A program made the translations under genes and the position numbers. From NCBI GenBank assembly GCA_022606425.2, contig JAHDVF020000223.1, positions 62,001-126,000 of the forward strand: a DNA stretch of 64,000 nt, given 5' to 3'. The DNA comes from Lepidostoma basale (lineage: Eukaryota; Arthropoda; Insecta; Trichoptera; Lepidostomatidae). Shown piece by piece: positions 10,741 through 20,675 of the stretch. The notes below the pieces were generated by a model. It saw only the letters and a list, made by a program, of their open reading frames with translations. It was not told the DNA's origin and did not search any database. Each line of letters begins with the position of its first letter. Position 1 is the first letter of the stretch.

Positions 10741-11130
10741 GAATTTCACGATTTGATAATTTAACCCTTACAGCTCCTATGTCCACACGTTGTGGGCATT
10801 GGGTTTTTCCCACCAACTCCTATGTTCACTACGTTTGTCAATTTTTTTCTCAGACTTTTTTTATGAACTTCAAACAGGGATGTGCTATTTTTTTAAATGT
10901 AAGAATCAAAAGAATACTCTAGAAATAGTGTCTTATTATCTGATCATTCCTCTGTTATCAGGAATGTGGGAAAATAATGGGAAAAAAATTGGAACCCAAA
11001 TGGGTAATTATTCTACAAGTTAGTTTTTTCTATTCCTTTTTTCACATAACTATTAAGAATATAATAAATATTTGTTAATTTAAACTGTTCAATTATGTTA
11101 GTCAATGATGTTATTTTTAAATGTACTAAT
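10741..11130. other. No gene recognised
   Basis: The frame 10790-11023 (+, 77 codons) has no recognised motif. Its first part contains two similar phrases (CTCCTATGTCCAC and CTCCTATGTTCAC) about 40 bp apart. Confidence 0.35.
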
Positions 11131-11490
11131 TGTTTGTATATAAATATGTAACACCATAGAGGAGAGGCGCGCGAGATGGATTGGTCATGTGTTGCGACAC
11201 GAATGTTTCCTGCATGATGTGGAGGGAATGGTCGAGGGATCGATTGGCAGAGGACGACCTCGCCAGGAGTACCTAGATCAGATTTGCCGAGATATGGGCT
11301 GCACCTCTTATGCGGAGTTGAAGAGAGTTACCGAGGACCGAGCGGAGTGGAAGTGGAGATGCGTCGCCTTGCTGCAGACCAATCATTAGATTTAGACCGG
11401 AGAAGAGAAATGTGTAACCTTAATGTATTATTACTTGTATGACACAAAACACTCCATGGAGAATGTGTCAAATAAATAAATATAAAAAAA
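11131..11490 (+). mobile_element. Non-LTR reverse-transcriptase C-terminus with its own 3' end
   Basis: The frame reads 'RRARWIGHVLRHE', then 'GRGRPRQEYLDQICRDMG' and 'YAELKRVTEDRAEWKWR', ending in a stop at 11387. The Rxx+WxGHVxRHE...GRxRxxYxxQI motif belongs to insect LINE ORF2 C-termini. It is followed by a short 3' UTR and an AAATAAATA/TATAAAAA-type tail. The catalytic domain is absent. Confidence 0.75.
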
Positions 11491-11499
11491 TATAAAAAT

Positions 11500-11552
11500 A
11501 TTGTAACACCTGATGATGTCAACATAGGTTAACGAAACAGCTGTCACGAAAA
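11500..11552 (+). ncRNA. Hammerhead-ribozyme-like motif (F1 family, single arm)
   Basis: CTGATGA lies at 11510-11516, followed by one extra T. Helix II is GTCAAC/GTTAAC (11518-11523/11528-11533, one mismatch). GAAAC lies at 11534-11538, a tetraloop AGCT at 11539-11542 and GTC at 11543-11545. All core positions are kept, but the helix I 3' strand is eroded, so activity is doubtful. The opposite arm of the foldback is missing here. Confidence 0.5.
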
Positions 11553-11704
11553 ATAAAATTGTGATACATAAAAACAGAGAATTATAATTTAACAGTTTAT
11601 AATGTTGATGTATCAAAGTGCTTCGGCTAAAACAATGCACTATTTATACGTTATTATATCAATATTTAAACGCTTCATTGGTAACATTCAACTTTTTTTT
11701 TGTA

Positions 11705-11895
11705 AGGAACATAGAAAATTCTGACACATATCCGAGGCTATTATAGGGCGTAGCGGCGCCCTTTTATCAGCCTCGTTGTACAATGCCTGGGCCTGTCCCC
11801 GGTCCATCCGGGACTTACATTTAAAGACGGCAACAACAAGGGGGTGCCAAACCACATTTAATTTACCCTATCTTACTTCTATGCTCCGCTGTACT
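11705..11895 (-). mobile_element. SINE-D copy
   Basis: In minus orientation it carries TTAAATGTAAGTCCCGGATG, the GGGCGCCGCT region and the upstream CCACATTTAA/ACCCCC block in the expected order. It is moderately diverged and extends further 5' than the 19-kb copy. Confidence 0.65.
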
Positions 11896-13603
11896 TTATT
11901 GAATAAATAAGCAAAATATATTATACATGAACATTTCAGAAACATTCTATAAAAGTTTTCGCGCAGTTTTCACAGATAACAATATTCAACATGGATTCAT
12001 CGTGTCATCTCAAATGTGCCATACGACTGCAGAGACAAAGTTTTGTTGTCACGTCTGAGGTGATTTAAGAGTTAAGGCTCTATGACTGCCTTAACGCCCA
12101 TTATTTGCCTCTGGACCTTCAATTACCCCCTTGGCAGGCTACAGCACCCACTTAGCGGCGGTACCAATCCCATTGTAAACCTATGTTCTTATATATTCGT
12201 ACTATGAGTACTTTTTAACAAAGTTAGTGAAAGTTTTATAAATGAAACAAAACGATAGAAACGTTATAATAAAATGCAGTGATACATGTTGTAAGTATAG
12301 TGTGTCTTGAAACAGATGTTTATGAAAATTAAGCCGGAGTTCCTACATTAGTTCCTAACTCTTAACGTACCGTGTTCAAAACAAAACGCTCGCTCCCATG
12401 TGGTCAATTCAGTTTACCGCTAACTTTATCTAAATATCAAGCATATGACTCGATGAATCAAAATTTAATTTATGTCATCTTGTAGGGAATTTCATTAGGA
12501 ATAGATCGATATCTATAACATACATGGATTATTTGAAAAACATATCATTATTAATTTTTTTCTGGAACCATGCGATTTCTGATATGGAATGCGTCACAGC
12601 ATACGAGCAACTGGACGCCAAATATAAACTTGTCTGCGCGCCGCAACCGGCGGGGCGAGATTTTACGTATGTTAAAGGCACCTAGGCAAAATGTATAGTA
12701 CGTTCAAGACAACGAGTACGTATTAATATTTGTCCCTTTTGGTAAAGTGTTAATATTTTCACAGTTCTGATATTATTAAGTTGCGTTCTGCGTTTCCATC
12801 CACAGTCGGTATTATTACGTACCTATTGAAAAAGCCAAATATATAATTTATAATACGTTCAAAACAGCGAGTAAGTATTTGTCACTTTTGATAAAGTTGT
12901 AAATATTAGCAAAACAAATTCTACCTTAACACGAATGAAGGTGAGGGCAGTCTTAGAAAATATTTTTTTTTGGGATGAAGGAAGTAATTTTTTGCTTTTT
13001 TTTTATTACGAAATATTGAGAACACTTCAATGGAGGATTACAATTTTTTTTATTATATTAGGGTCCATAGGTTTTAAGAAAATCAACTTTAAATTGGCAG
13101 TGGAAACTCAATTGACCACATGGCAACGCGACGGTTAAGGTACAGAATTACGTATAAACATATAATTGCGATGCTCTAAGGCGAAAAACTAATTAAAACA
13201 TGTATTTAATTTAGCGAAGAAGATACGTATTCGCTTTTTGGTAAGCTCAAAAAAAAAGCATAGACATAAGTAAATACTTACAATTTCTTACAGTACTCGT
13301 CTGTGCGTGGGCTTTCAATTAATGACTCAACATAGACTTTTACCCGTTCACACATATAGTATTTCATCTACGTTTTTATTATATTATCAACGAAAATAAT
13401 TGGATAAAGGTATATCCAAGAAAACAATGGCGTCAGAACATCTTATACAAAATTCATGGAAGCATATCGATGTCTTGTTTCATTCAACGAAATCCTAAGT
13501 TCACGATAGGTTTTTTTTAATCCATTAATTAGGCACTAGGAAACTGATTTTATCTATTAAATATTATAATTGAATGGAGAGGTACAAACATATACACCAA
13601 AAT
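11896..13603. other. No gene recognised
   Basis: AT-rich with two GC-richer islands (about 12060-12180 and 12590-12660). The frame 12935-13138 (+) is hydrophobic and low in complexity. Near 12715 and 12860 the phrase CGTTCAAGACAACGAGTA recurs as CGTTCAAAACAGCGAGTA, a small direct duplication. Confidence 0.4.
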
Positions 13604-13613
13604 ATATAAAGTA

Positions 13614-13967
13614 AAGGGGGAGTAAGGGGGATCCTATTGACTCTTCGAGTGGTGCATGGCCATTACCGTGGTGATGGCCATGCTTTGCTGGAGGATTGAT
13701 CTGATCCCAAGTACCTATCCACACCTCCTTGACTTTGGTCTCCCCTGGAAACTATGCGAAATGTTAGAGATCGAGTGTGAATAACCTCGGTGGATAATAT
13801 TGATGCATAGGCTAACGTGGAAGGACACCTCGCCAACCCGTCTGGCCAGCGTGGTGTTGTAATGCCAACCACCCCCCGTATGACATGTCATACATGGAGA
13901 AGTATGGGGGAGGCCTATGTCCAGCAGTGGACGACAACGGCTGTTAAAGAAGAAGAAGAAGAAGAAG
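13614..13967 (+). mobile_element. RTE-G-type insertion with (GAA)n tail and TSD
   Basis: A 10-bp perfect TSD (ATATAAAGTA) sits at 13604-13613 and 13968-13977, so the ends are secure. The 3' part encodes 'WRSMGEAYVQQWTT' before the stop, the terminal motif of lepidopteran RTE-like ORF2 proteins, and ends in seven GAA units. Upstream the frame is disturbed. At 354 bp it is a 5'-truncated RTE or a SINE that borrowed an RTE end. Confidence 0.8.
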
Positions 13968-14030
13968 ATATAAAGTACTTCCTTATCTATTGTCTCTTGA
14001 ACAATAATGTAACATTCCACATTTAATAAT

Positions 14031-14238
14031 TAATACGAATGAAAATGTATGTTTTTTTTTATAAAATTTGTTACATTTTATGTGAGTGACATGTTTCACC
14101 TGTATAAGGCATTATCAAATGTTATGATAATGCCTTAGATAGGCAAAACATGTCATGTTATAGTCAGGCAAAGTATGCCATTCACATAAAATATAATAAA
14201 ACTTCTAGAAAACATACGTTTTCGTTCGTTTTAATAAT
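14031..14238. repeat. Foldback F3, copy 1
   Basis: The two ~95-bp arms are imperfect inverted repeats: GAATGAAAATGTATG on the left, CATACGTTTTCGTTC on the right, and TGATAATGCCTTA near the centre. Each arm carries a decayed hammerhead-like unit (GATAATGCCT...AGG, AAAC, ATGTC) without an intact CTGANGA core. Relatives are at 45560-45708 and 33685-33815. Confidence 0.65.
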
Positions 14239-14412
14239 TTAAGTACTTTTTCTGAATTATTATTCGTAAATTTCATCGGCAAATAATGTACTCAAATAAA
14301 TTTCGCATTTACAAGTGCTTATAAAATTAAACGATAATACATTCGAAACACGTAAATAATTAAACTAATACCAAATTACGCATTTACAAGTGCTTAAAAC
14401 ATTATAATATTT

Positions 14413-14608
14413 TAAAGTCTTTGCTGTAGTTGAATTGTTTTAAGTGCCTCATTACAGTTAATTTAAAAAACGGGGGATACGTGGAGTAATAAATTATATT
14501 AAATTTAATTCAAAATTTGATAACATTTTGAAGTTCTTGCAAGAGTTGGATTGTTTTGAGTGGCTAATTACAATTATTTAAAAGAACGGTGGATACGTGG
14601 AATAAAAA
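14413..14608 (+). repeat. Dispersed repeat W, two tandem units
   Basis: Units 14413-14493 and 14525-14608 align along their length, both ending GGTGGATACGTGGA or GGGGATACGTGGA. They recur inverted at 4010-4225. No coding potential was seen. Confidence 0.6.
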
Positions 14609-14696
14609 TAAAAATAAACACAAAAGTCCGATCGTCCAGCTGACAACATGTGCACCATCTAAAAGAATATTATGTTATATTATTTTTATCTTGTTA

Positions 14697-15170
14697 ACTA
14701 ATTAACTAACTAACCATCACGCCGTCTCCCCAAAGGGGTAGGCAGAAAGAATGGACTGCCACACTTTTCTTTCCTGACATATTTCTCTCGCTTCCTCAAC
14801 ATTCATACATCGTGTCATGCACGCGCGTCGATTTCTCTGACTCCTCACATGGCCGACATTCAATATTTGATTAATTTGATCATGCCACGGTTTCCTCGGT
14901 CTTCCTCTATTTCTGGGTCCATTTACATCGTCAACATATAATTATTTTACCATTCTTTCTTCATTCATTCTTTCCATATGTCCAAACCATATTATTGATC
15001 CTTTCATTATTTTGTTCATAACACCGTCATTCGCACCGCATTCACTTCTTATATTTTCATTCGACACACATACAGATCGATGTACAGAGTATTCACACAT
15101 CTCATTTTTACTGCATTTATTCTACTTTCATCCTTCTTTTGCCAGTTCCATGCTTCGCTTCCATACATAA
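14697..15170 (-). mobile_element. LINE-R fragment with (GTTA)n tail
   Basis: The minus strand can be read from the MYGSEAWNWQKKDES region to the C-terminus, but frameshifts and stops interrupt it. The 5' end stops abruptly at 15170, where SINE-L begins in the opposite orientation. Confidence 0.75.
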
Positions 15171-15408
15171 GGTTTTATGGTGTTATTTTATTTTTTATCG
15201 TCGTATTTTATATGATTTCTTTTAGATTAATTCTGTGGACGTTTGAAGATCATAGTGTGCGCGGGAGATGCCAATCGGTGGCGATGAGGTTCGCAACCCA
15301 TCACAACGCGTATCTCGCTGGGGCGAAAAGAGAAGGATGTAGAGCTGCATCGGTTCTGCCTACCTCTTCGGGGAGACGGCATTATGGTTAGTTAGTTAGT
15401 TTTCTAAT
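15171..15408 (+). mobile_element. SINE-L copy
   Basis: An AT-rich head leads into GTGCGCGGGAGATGCC, GGTTCGCAACCC, GCGAAAAGAGAAGGATG and a shortened LINE-R-derived 3' end with GTTA repeats. It is joined head-to-head to the LINE-R at 14697-15170. About 15 bp of the LINE-R-derived part (ACAGTCCATTCTTTC) are deleted. Confidence 0.7.
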
Positions 15409-15727
15409 AAATAAACACGTGTTTCAATTAACGTATTGATTTTACTATAAAACAAGTATGGTTTTATTTATGTTGAAACTCAAATTTCAATAATATTCTT
15501 TACTAATAATAATATTCACTTGTACTGTTTTTTTAAAAGGTCACAACATGCTGTCATAATAATGAAAGGGAAATCGATTATTAAATTGAATACAGGGTCC
15601 AACATTTATTAATGTTTTATATACATATCTAAAAGAGAAATCGACAGCAAAAACTTCAATAAAAAAGATTTCTCTAGAATATTTCAATTTGCTATTACAA
15701 TCATTTAGACTTTAAATTATTTGTTAA

Positions 15728-15912
15728 CGATGTTAATGGAACTAGAAATACAGAAAGACAAATAAATCAAATATTGAGTTGAGATATCGACGTGCGTGCA
15801 TAACACGATGTATGGACGTTGAGGAAGCGAGAGAAGTATGTCAGGAAAGAAAAATGTGGCAGTCCATTCTTTCTTTCTACCCCTTCGGGGAGACGACCTA
15901 ATGGTTAGTTAA
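15728..15912 (+). mobile_element. LINE-R fragment, (GTTA) tail
   Basis: It holds the NDVNGTRN, RRACITRCMDVEEAREVCQE and MWQSILS parts with an internal deletion (the RPRKTWHD segment is missing). It ends TAATGGTTAGTTAATTGG, so the tail is short. Confidence 0.7.
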
Positions 15913-16104
15913 TTGGGTATCATTTAGACAGATTTAAAAGATCGAAATTTTGTATTTTAGAATTACTGCTAGTACAACGTATTATTCATTAGAAGTGTAA
16001 AATTAAAATATTATATTTGTATTTCTTAAGAATCTGGTAAATCTTACCTGGAAGGAAAATATTCTCGTTTTGACAGCAAAGGTCAAAATTTATAAGATGT
16101 GCGA

Positions 16105-16258
16105 CCTATCATGATGTAGGCTGTAGATACGCAGGCTGATATTGCACAATCTTAAGAGCTTCTAAGAACATCTAGGATGGAGGTCCTTAGATCCATCAAT
16201 GAAAAAATTCTCTCTGAACGTGTACGTAAAACAGAAATATTTCAAAGCTGGTGTCAGG
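16105..16258 (+). mobile_element. RTE-G fragment
   Basis: A frame reads 'EVLRSINEKILSERVRKTEI', matching 'EVLRSITGETLRDR' in the minus-strand copy at 58475-58800. It is short, has no tail, and stops where a LINE-R piece begins. Confidence 0.55.
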
Positions 16259-16289
16259 AAGGAATGTAGAGCATATATACTTCTTATCC

Positions 16290-16407
16290 TTCTTTATGCC
16301 AGTTTCATGCTTCGCCTCCATACATAAGTGTTGAATCCAGAACTCCATTGTGAACGGCCAATTTCACTTTCATTGTAAACTGGTGTTTAAAATAACTATT
16401 TTTAAAG
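16290..16407 (-). mobile_element. LINE-R internal fragment
   Basis: The minus strand corresponds to the segment around 'MYGSEAWNW' and upstream (AVHNGVL). It lacks the 3' end, so it is a deletion remnant rather than a simple 5' truncation. Confidence 0.6.
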
Positions 16408-16439
16408 CTAGAGCAGAGAGTAATAGGCCATAACTCCTA

Positions 16440-16560
16440 AACCACGAAGATAAAATAATCTATCGATGGCTTTGAATCTGGCGAAACTGAACACTGTCGA
16501 AATAAAGGCAAAAGCGGAAGTAGTTTTAAAAATACTCATATATTATCTTAAATAATTATT
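16440..16560. repeat. Foldback F4, single arm
   Basis: It shares GACACTGTCGAAATAAAGGC, AAAAGCGGAAGTAGTT and the trailing TTAAATAATTATTAG with 20041-20275 and 32801-32967. Only one arm is present. Confidence 0.5.
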
Positions 16561-16917
16561 AGTTATACACCGAACAGCAAAAAAGAATATATTTTGTATA
16601 CAAGTTTACTGAATAAAATGGGGGCAAGGAAGGCGCCTCCACGAGTAGTGTTATAATAACTGTAACACCCGACGTCCATGGAAACGACGCAAAGTCAGCC
16701 AAACCTTCCACCACAATGGCAAGAGAAATACGCCCTTTTAAAAGCCATTTCTTCGATATACAAGACTAGCTTGCCATTGGCACGAAAAGTGGAATTGGAA
16801 AATGCCTTTTTTTTGTAAATTAACAGAGTTAGAATTTTTATAAATTTAAAATTACAGCATTAATACTGTGGAATTCCGTTGATTCATACTGTGGATTTTT
16901 TTTTAATGAATTAATTT
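16561..16917. other. No gene recognised
   Basis: AT-rich, with a GC-richer stretch around 16620-16745 that matches nothing else in the window. Confidence 0.35.
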
Positions 16918-17265
16918 TTTTTTTCTCGATATGTCGAAGGCTTACACCTTTATCATCGGGACAACAATATAAACGACGACCTTCGTGGCCGATTAGTAAG
17001 TGCATTGACTGCCATCCCGAAGGTTCCGGGTTCGATTCCCGGCGAGGGCAGTGTGATTGTCACACTATCTTTGGTCTGGTGTAGAATTCACGTGACAACA
17101 AAATGGCGATAGATTAGCTAGCTATCACATGTCACGAGAATCACTTTGATAGCTATAATACCTTTACATTGATTTGGCTCATGTTGTAGTGAAAAACTGT
17201 TATATCAATCTTTCGACGATGAAGGTAAAAAGGCTTCGAAGCATTTCGAGAAAAATAAACTAAAA
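16918..17265. repeat. Foldback F7 carrying a SINE-T in its centre
   Basis: Left arm 16918-16970 (TTCTCGATATG, TCGAAGGCTT, CACCTTTATCATCG) is the inverted match of right arm 17206-17265 (CGACGATGAAGGT, AGGCTTCGAAGC, ATTTCGAG). The SINE-T occupies the loop. On the minus strand the left arm resembles a decayed hammerhead (CCGATGA, AAGG/CCTT, CGACATATC). Confidence 0.6.
16975..17205 (+). mobile_element. SINE-T (tRNA-derived SINE), good copy
   Basis: The tRNA-like head begins GACGACCTTCG. An A box-like TGGCCGATTAG lies at 16986-16996 and a perfect B box GGTTCGATTCC at 17029-17039, the spacing expected of an internal Pol III promoter. The unrelated body contains TCACGTGACAACAAAATGG and ATCACATGTCACGAG. 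The tail is AT-rich. Confidence 0.8.
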
Positions 17266-17317
17266 AAAGTAGAAAAAAAACGTGTTTTAATTTAAAAAAA
17301 TCGTAATTAAAATACTG

Positions 17318-17392
17318 TTTTTTTTCCACTTTTGTGTAAATTTTTTAATCGTGTTTCAAAGAAAGGAAGGTTTTAACTAACTAACTCAAAAG
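17318..17392. repeat. Inverted repeat, 18-bp arms
   Basis: GTTTTTTTTCCACTTTTG on the left pairs with CAAAAGTGGAAGAAAAAAC on the right, and the flanks (TTTTAATT/AATTAAAAT) extend the symmetry. It is related to F4 by the CCACTTTTG word. Confidence 0.5.
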
Positions 17393-17694
17393 TGGAAGAA
17401 AAAACTGCTTTAATTTGTGAGAAGAAGAATAAATAAATATTGAATAAAGAATACTATTCTTTTTACTAGTACTTTTTACTGCCATCGTGGTGTTAAATAT
17501 GCATGTATCCCGGCGATGTATACGCTCCGCTAACTTAAGAGCTCTATTCAGATTTTTATACTAGCGAAGAAGCACAGTTTTCTTTGTAAATAATTTAACA
17601 TTAAAGGGCTCATTAAAAATTTCTCTAGTTCAGACTATTTTGCCGTTCCGTCCCTGAATACTTTACCACTTCACAAACAAAAACAAAAAACTAA

Positions 17695-18247
17695 CCAATT
17701 AGCCCTTGTATGCTGTTGAGTATGGTCGCCTTTCAGGCATAATTACTATTTCACGAGGTAAATTTGGTACATTAATGTACGAGGGTTTTCTGTAAAACAA
17801 GTTTCCCGATTTTTTTTCACAATACATCATTGGAAAGCTTAGACTTTCAGCTATTTTTCTACATAGTCCCCGTTTACTTCGATGCACTTTTTCATCCGGG
17901 TCACCATATTTTTGATTCCCTGGTCAAAGAAGTCTCCCGCCAGGCCGTGAAGGTAGCTCGGAACCTCTTCTTTCAGCTCCTCTTCAAATCAGGGAAGAGA
18001 TGGTAGTCGCTCAGGGCCAAGTCCGGACTGTATGGTGGGTGTAGGACGATCTCCCATCCGAATTTCTCAATGAGCGCGGTGGTGACGCGGGCTGTATGCG
18101 GACGAGCGTTGTCTGCATACAGCCCTCTTGTATTGTAGGGCCCTTTTAAGGTTTTTCAGAGTTTTGGTTCGATCTGCCAGCATTGCCGCTTCCACTTTCG
18201 CAATCGTTTCGTCACTGACCGATGGCCGTCCGGACCGCTGTTCAACC
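17695..18247 (-). pseudogene. mariner-type transposase, internally deleted and frameshifted
   Basis: The minus strand begins with 'GRPSVSDETIAKVEAAMLAD', the linker between the two helix-turn-helix domains. It then jumps to the catalytic core: 'DNARPHTARVTTAL', later 'HPPYSPDLALSDYHLF'. The two aspartates are separated by exactly 34 residues, the mariner D34D spacing; the first catalytic Asp lies in the deleted part. After a stop (KRS*) the C-terminus 'DFFDQGIKNMVTRMKKCIEV' continues to a stop after DYVEK. The N-terminus, the first catalytic motif and at least one frame are lost, so it cannot encode an active enzyme. TIRs were not resolved. A SINE-L piece abuts the broken 5' end. Confidence 0.85.
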
Positions 18248-18297
18248 GATGCGGCACTCCATCCTTCTCTTCTCGCCCCGCGGGAGACGCGGGATAT
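18246..18297 (-). mobile_element. SINE-L internal fragment
   Basis: GATGCGGCACTCCATCC through CGCGGGAGACGCG matches the middle of SINE-L. It has neither head nor LINE-R tail, and joins directly to the mariner remnant. Confidence 0.6.
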
Positions 18298-18402
18298 TTA
18301 GATATTGTTCAATTACGAAAACACGTATCGTGTAACGCTTCATTCTTACTAATCCTAAACTGTCAGCTACCAAATAGCTTTTTTTCGTTGTTGCCAACAA
18401 TT

Positions 18403-18682
18403 CACTGCCTCTGGTGACACCGGTGGGAAGAGCAATTAGTCTGCTGAACGCGGTCTCCTCGGAGATCGACGTCTTTCATATTAGTGAAGGAACGTTCAGG
18501 AGACAAATACTCTTGACTTAAGAAAGTATATTGTCTTTCTAATGTCGAACCATCTCTAATGCGTTCCTGGTACTATGTTGTATTTTTATAATATTTTATC
18601 TAAACTCAATAGATACGTTAAGCATTTTCCTGTTTGTAATGTCATTTGAGTTAATAAACTAATTTGATTTGATTTGATTTGA
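18403..18682 (+). mobile_element. LINE-C 3' fragment
   Basis: It encodes 'LPLVTPVGRAISLLNAVSSE' and 'IDVFHISEGTFRRQILLT' before the stop. A 3' UTR then ends AATAAACTAATTTGATTTG with repeated TTGAT units, the family tail. The protein frame is open to the stop in this copy. Confidence 0.75.
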
Positions 18683-18689
18683 AAAGGCG

Positions 18690-19212
18690 GCAAATTCAAA
18701 TCTTGCTTAAATTTTGGGACACCCTATATAATATATTGTAGATGTTAGACCAACAGCCATTGATGAGGACGACGACATTTCAAAACGTTTATCTGGGAAA
18801 TGCATTCGCTGAACGAGTAATGAAGCGCCATCACCGGCGATACGAGGTAAATACGCCATTATGTGAGGCACGCTTTTAGTGCCGATAAATCGATGGCGGT
18901 GATGAAACTATCGGGCTTGACTGAGACGACAATGAGGGACGTGGAGGGATGTGTACACGAGATAACGACATTCAATTAAACAGGCAAACACAACATCAAT
19001 CATCTAGAAATCTATAATCCACCGCCCGGCGGGAAGTAAACTGGCACAGTGTTATTTTTAACAAACACTCTGGCGACGCGTCGCGGGCGGTGATTACGGC
19101 TGGCAAACAACACGTGAACAAAACCGATTATCTCCGACAAATATCAAAAAACGTTATCGTAATAATATCAGAGAAGTTAACAAATTAAATATTATATTTA
19201 AAAAATACTTAC
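18690..19212. other. GC-richer non-repeat sequence, no gene assigned
   Basis: It begins with GGGACACCCTATATA, resembling a mariner/Tc1-type terminus without a partner. 18760-19135 is clearly richer in G+C than its surroundings, matches no repeat in the window, and has no long frame. A conserved regulatory element is one possibility, unproven. Confidence 0.4.
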
Positions 19213-19217
19213 TAATA

Positions 19218-19641
19218 AGTGGCGGTACTCCCATAGAAGTCCAGAAGCCCGGCATGCGTAAGAAATTTTGAAATTAACCCCCAAATCTAAGTAATCATGC
19301 TCCCGGATAAACCAACAACCCGAAGAAAAATATTATTAATATTTTTCTTTTAACGTAAGTCCCGCATGGACGGGGGACGGGCCTAGGGAGTGCACGAGTG
19401 AAGCTGACGAAAGGCGCCGCTGCGCCTATAACTGCTTCGGGTAAGCGGAGGGAGCCCTCTATAGCTCGGCCATATATAAAAAAAAAAACCAACAACCCAT
19501 CAAATCACATTCCAACAATGTTCCTATCAGACGTAAGAGGAATAGCCACAAGAGCTGAACCTCTGTAAGCTAGAGGAGGTTTTGATTCAAAATTTCTTAC
19601 GCAAGCCGGGCTTCTGGGTTTCTATGGGAGTACCGCCACTG
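19218..19641. mobile_element. M1: DNA transposon with ~56-bp terminal inverted repeats
   Basis: The left TIR 19218-19273 and right TIR 19586-19641 are inverted copies with few mismatches (outer end AGTGGCGGTACTCCCATAG). CTAAT flanks both ends (19213-19217/19642-19646), a candidate 5-bp TSD; the superfamily is uncertain. It has no coding capacity. The inner sequence (GACGTAAGAGGAATAGCC, GAGCTGAACCTC) recurs at 30483, 47225 and 51420. A SINE-D is inserted inside. Confidence 0.7.
19322..19486 (+). mobile_element. SINE-D insertion inside M1
   Basis: A perfect 12-bp TSD, AACCAACAACCC, flanks it (19310-19321/19487-19498). The body runs from an AT-rich start through CCCGCATGGACGGGGGAC to CTCGGCCATATATAAA and a poly-A tail. 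The TSD plus A-tail show LINE-mediated retrotransposition; the 5' part is shorter than in the 52.9-kb copy. Confidence 0.85.
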
Positions 19642-19654
19642 CTAATAGCCTAAA

Positions 19655-20003
19655 ATCAGTTGGATTCGAAATTTTACAAAATAAGTCAAATTAAAAAATC
19701 CCTGAGATGGTTTGGACATATGGAACGAATGGATGAGAGTAGATGGGTTAAAAAGTTGTACATAAGTAGCGAGAGTGGAAAAAGAAGCCGAGGACGACCG
19801 ATAAAAACATGGCATGACCAAATTAATCAATTACTGAAAGGCGGTCAAATTCGAAATCGGAATAATCGACGTGCGTGCATGGTACGATGTATAAATGTAG
19901 AGGAATCCCGAGAGGTATGCCAGGACAGAGCACTGTGGCGATCCATCCTCTCTGCCTACCTCTCCGGGGAAATGGCGTGATGGTTAGTTAGTTAGTTAGT
20001 AAG
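19655..20003 (+). mobile_element. LINE-R fragment with open C-terminal frame, (GTTA)n tail
   Basis: The frame 19660-19980 is uninterrupted for 106 codons: 'SLRWFGHMERMDES', 'GRPIKTWHDQINQLLK', 'ACMVRCINVEESREVCQDRA' and a C-terminus SILSAYLSGEMA. It is a diverged subfamily member (SGEMA instead of FGETA). The LINE-R-like sequence begins within about 50 bp of the right end of M1. Confidence 0.75.
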
Positions 20004-20040
20004 TAAAATTAACATAATTAATACAGTAGTAAAATTAACA

Positions 20041-20275
20041 TAATCTCTTGATGGAAGTTCATTTTAAATGATAATCAAATAAAACGATAATAATTCAATA
20101 AAACGATGTTTTTTAACTACTTCCACTTTTGTCCTTTCACCAGTCTGTCAATGCCAGCGAGCCTGGCGAAACCGGTCGCATTCGAAATAAAGACAAAAGC
20201 GGAAGTAGTTAAAAAAAACATCGATTTATTTAATTATTATTTAAAATGAACTTTCATAAAGAGATTTCAGTAAAA
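20041..20275. repeat. Foldback F4, copy 1
   Basis: Arms 20042-20140 and 20184-20275 are inverted repeats: AATCTCTTGATGGAAGTTC outermost, then CGATGTTTTTTAACTAC. The centre holds GCCAG/CTGGC followed by GAAACCGGTC, a hammerhead-like layout. The core reads CTGTCAA, so a key A is missing. A further single arm lies at 20300-20395. Confidence 0.65.
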
Positions 20276-20431
20276 CCATTTGATTATTTTAAAAATAAAA
20301 TTATGATTTTTTACTGCTTCCACATTTGTATTTATTTCGACAGTACCGGTTTCGTCAGGCTCGGTGGCATCGACAGACTGGTGACACTGTTATAAATTGA
20401 CTCATTTATGTAGGTACAGATGTATACTCGT

Positions 20432-20576
20432 ATATCTATCGCTAATTTATTGTTACCTGAATTCTACACCAAAGTAATAATAGTGTGACAATCACACTGT
20501 TATCGCCGGGAATCGAACACGGGACCTCCTTCGTTGTACCAGTCATAACTCTTACCACTCTGCCACGAAGGTCGTT
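20432..20576 (-). mobile_element. SINE-T copy
   Basis: The minus strand shows GACCTTCGTGGCAGAGTGG and a B box GTTCGATTCCC with one change nearby, then the start of the body. The 3' half is truncated. Confidence 0.7.
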
Positions 20577-20675
20577 TCACTTTATTGGGGTATAATAAAA
20601 ACATTTCAAAACATTAAACATGTTATAACATCTGTCAAAACTGACCATAATTGTAAACAATTGTATTAACTAACT

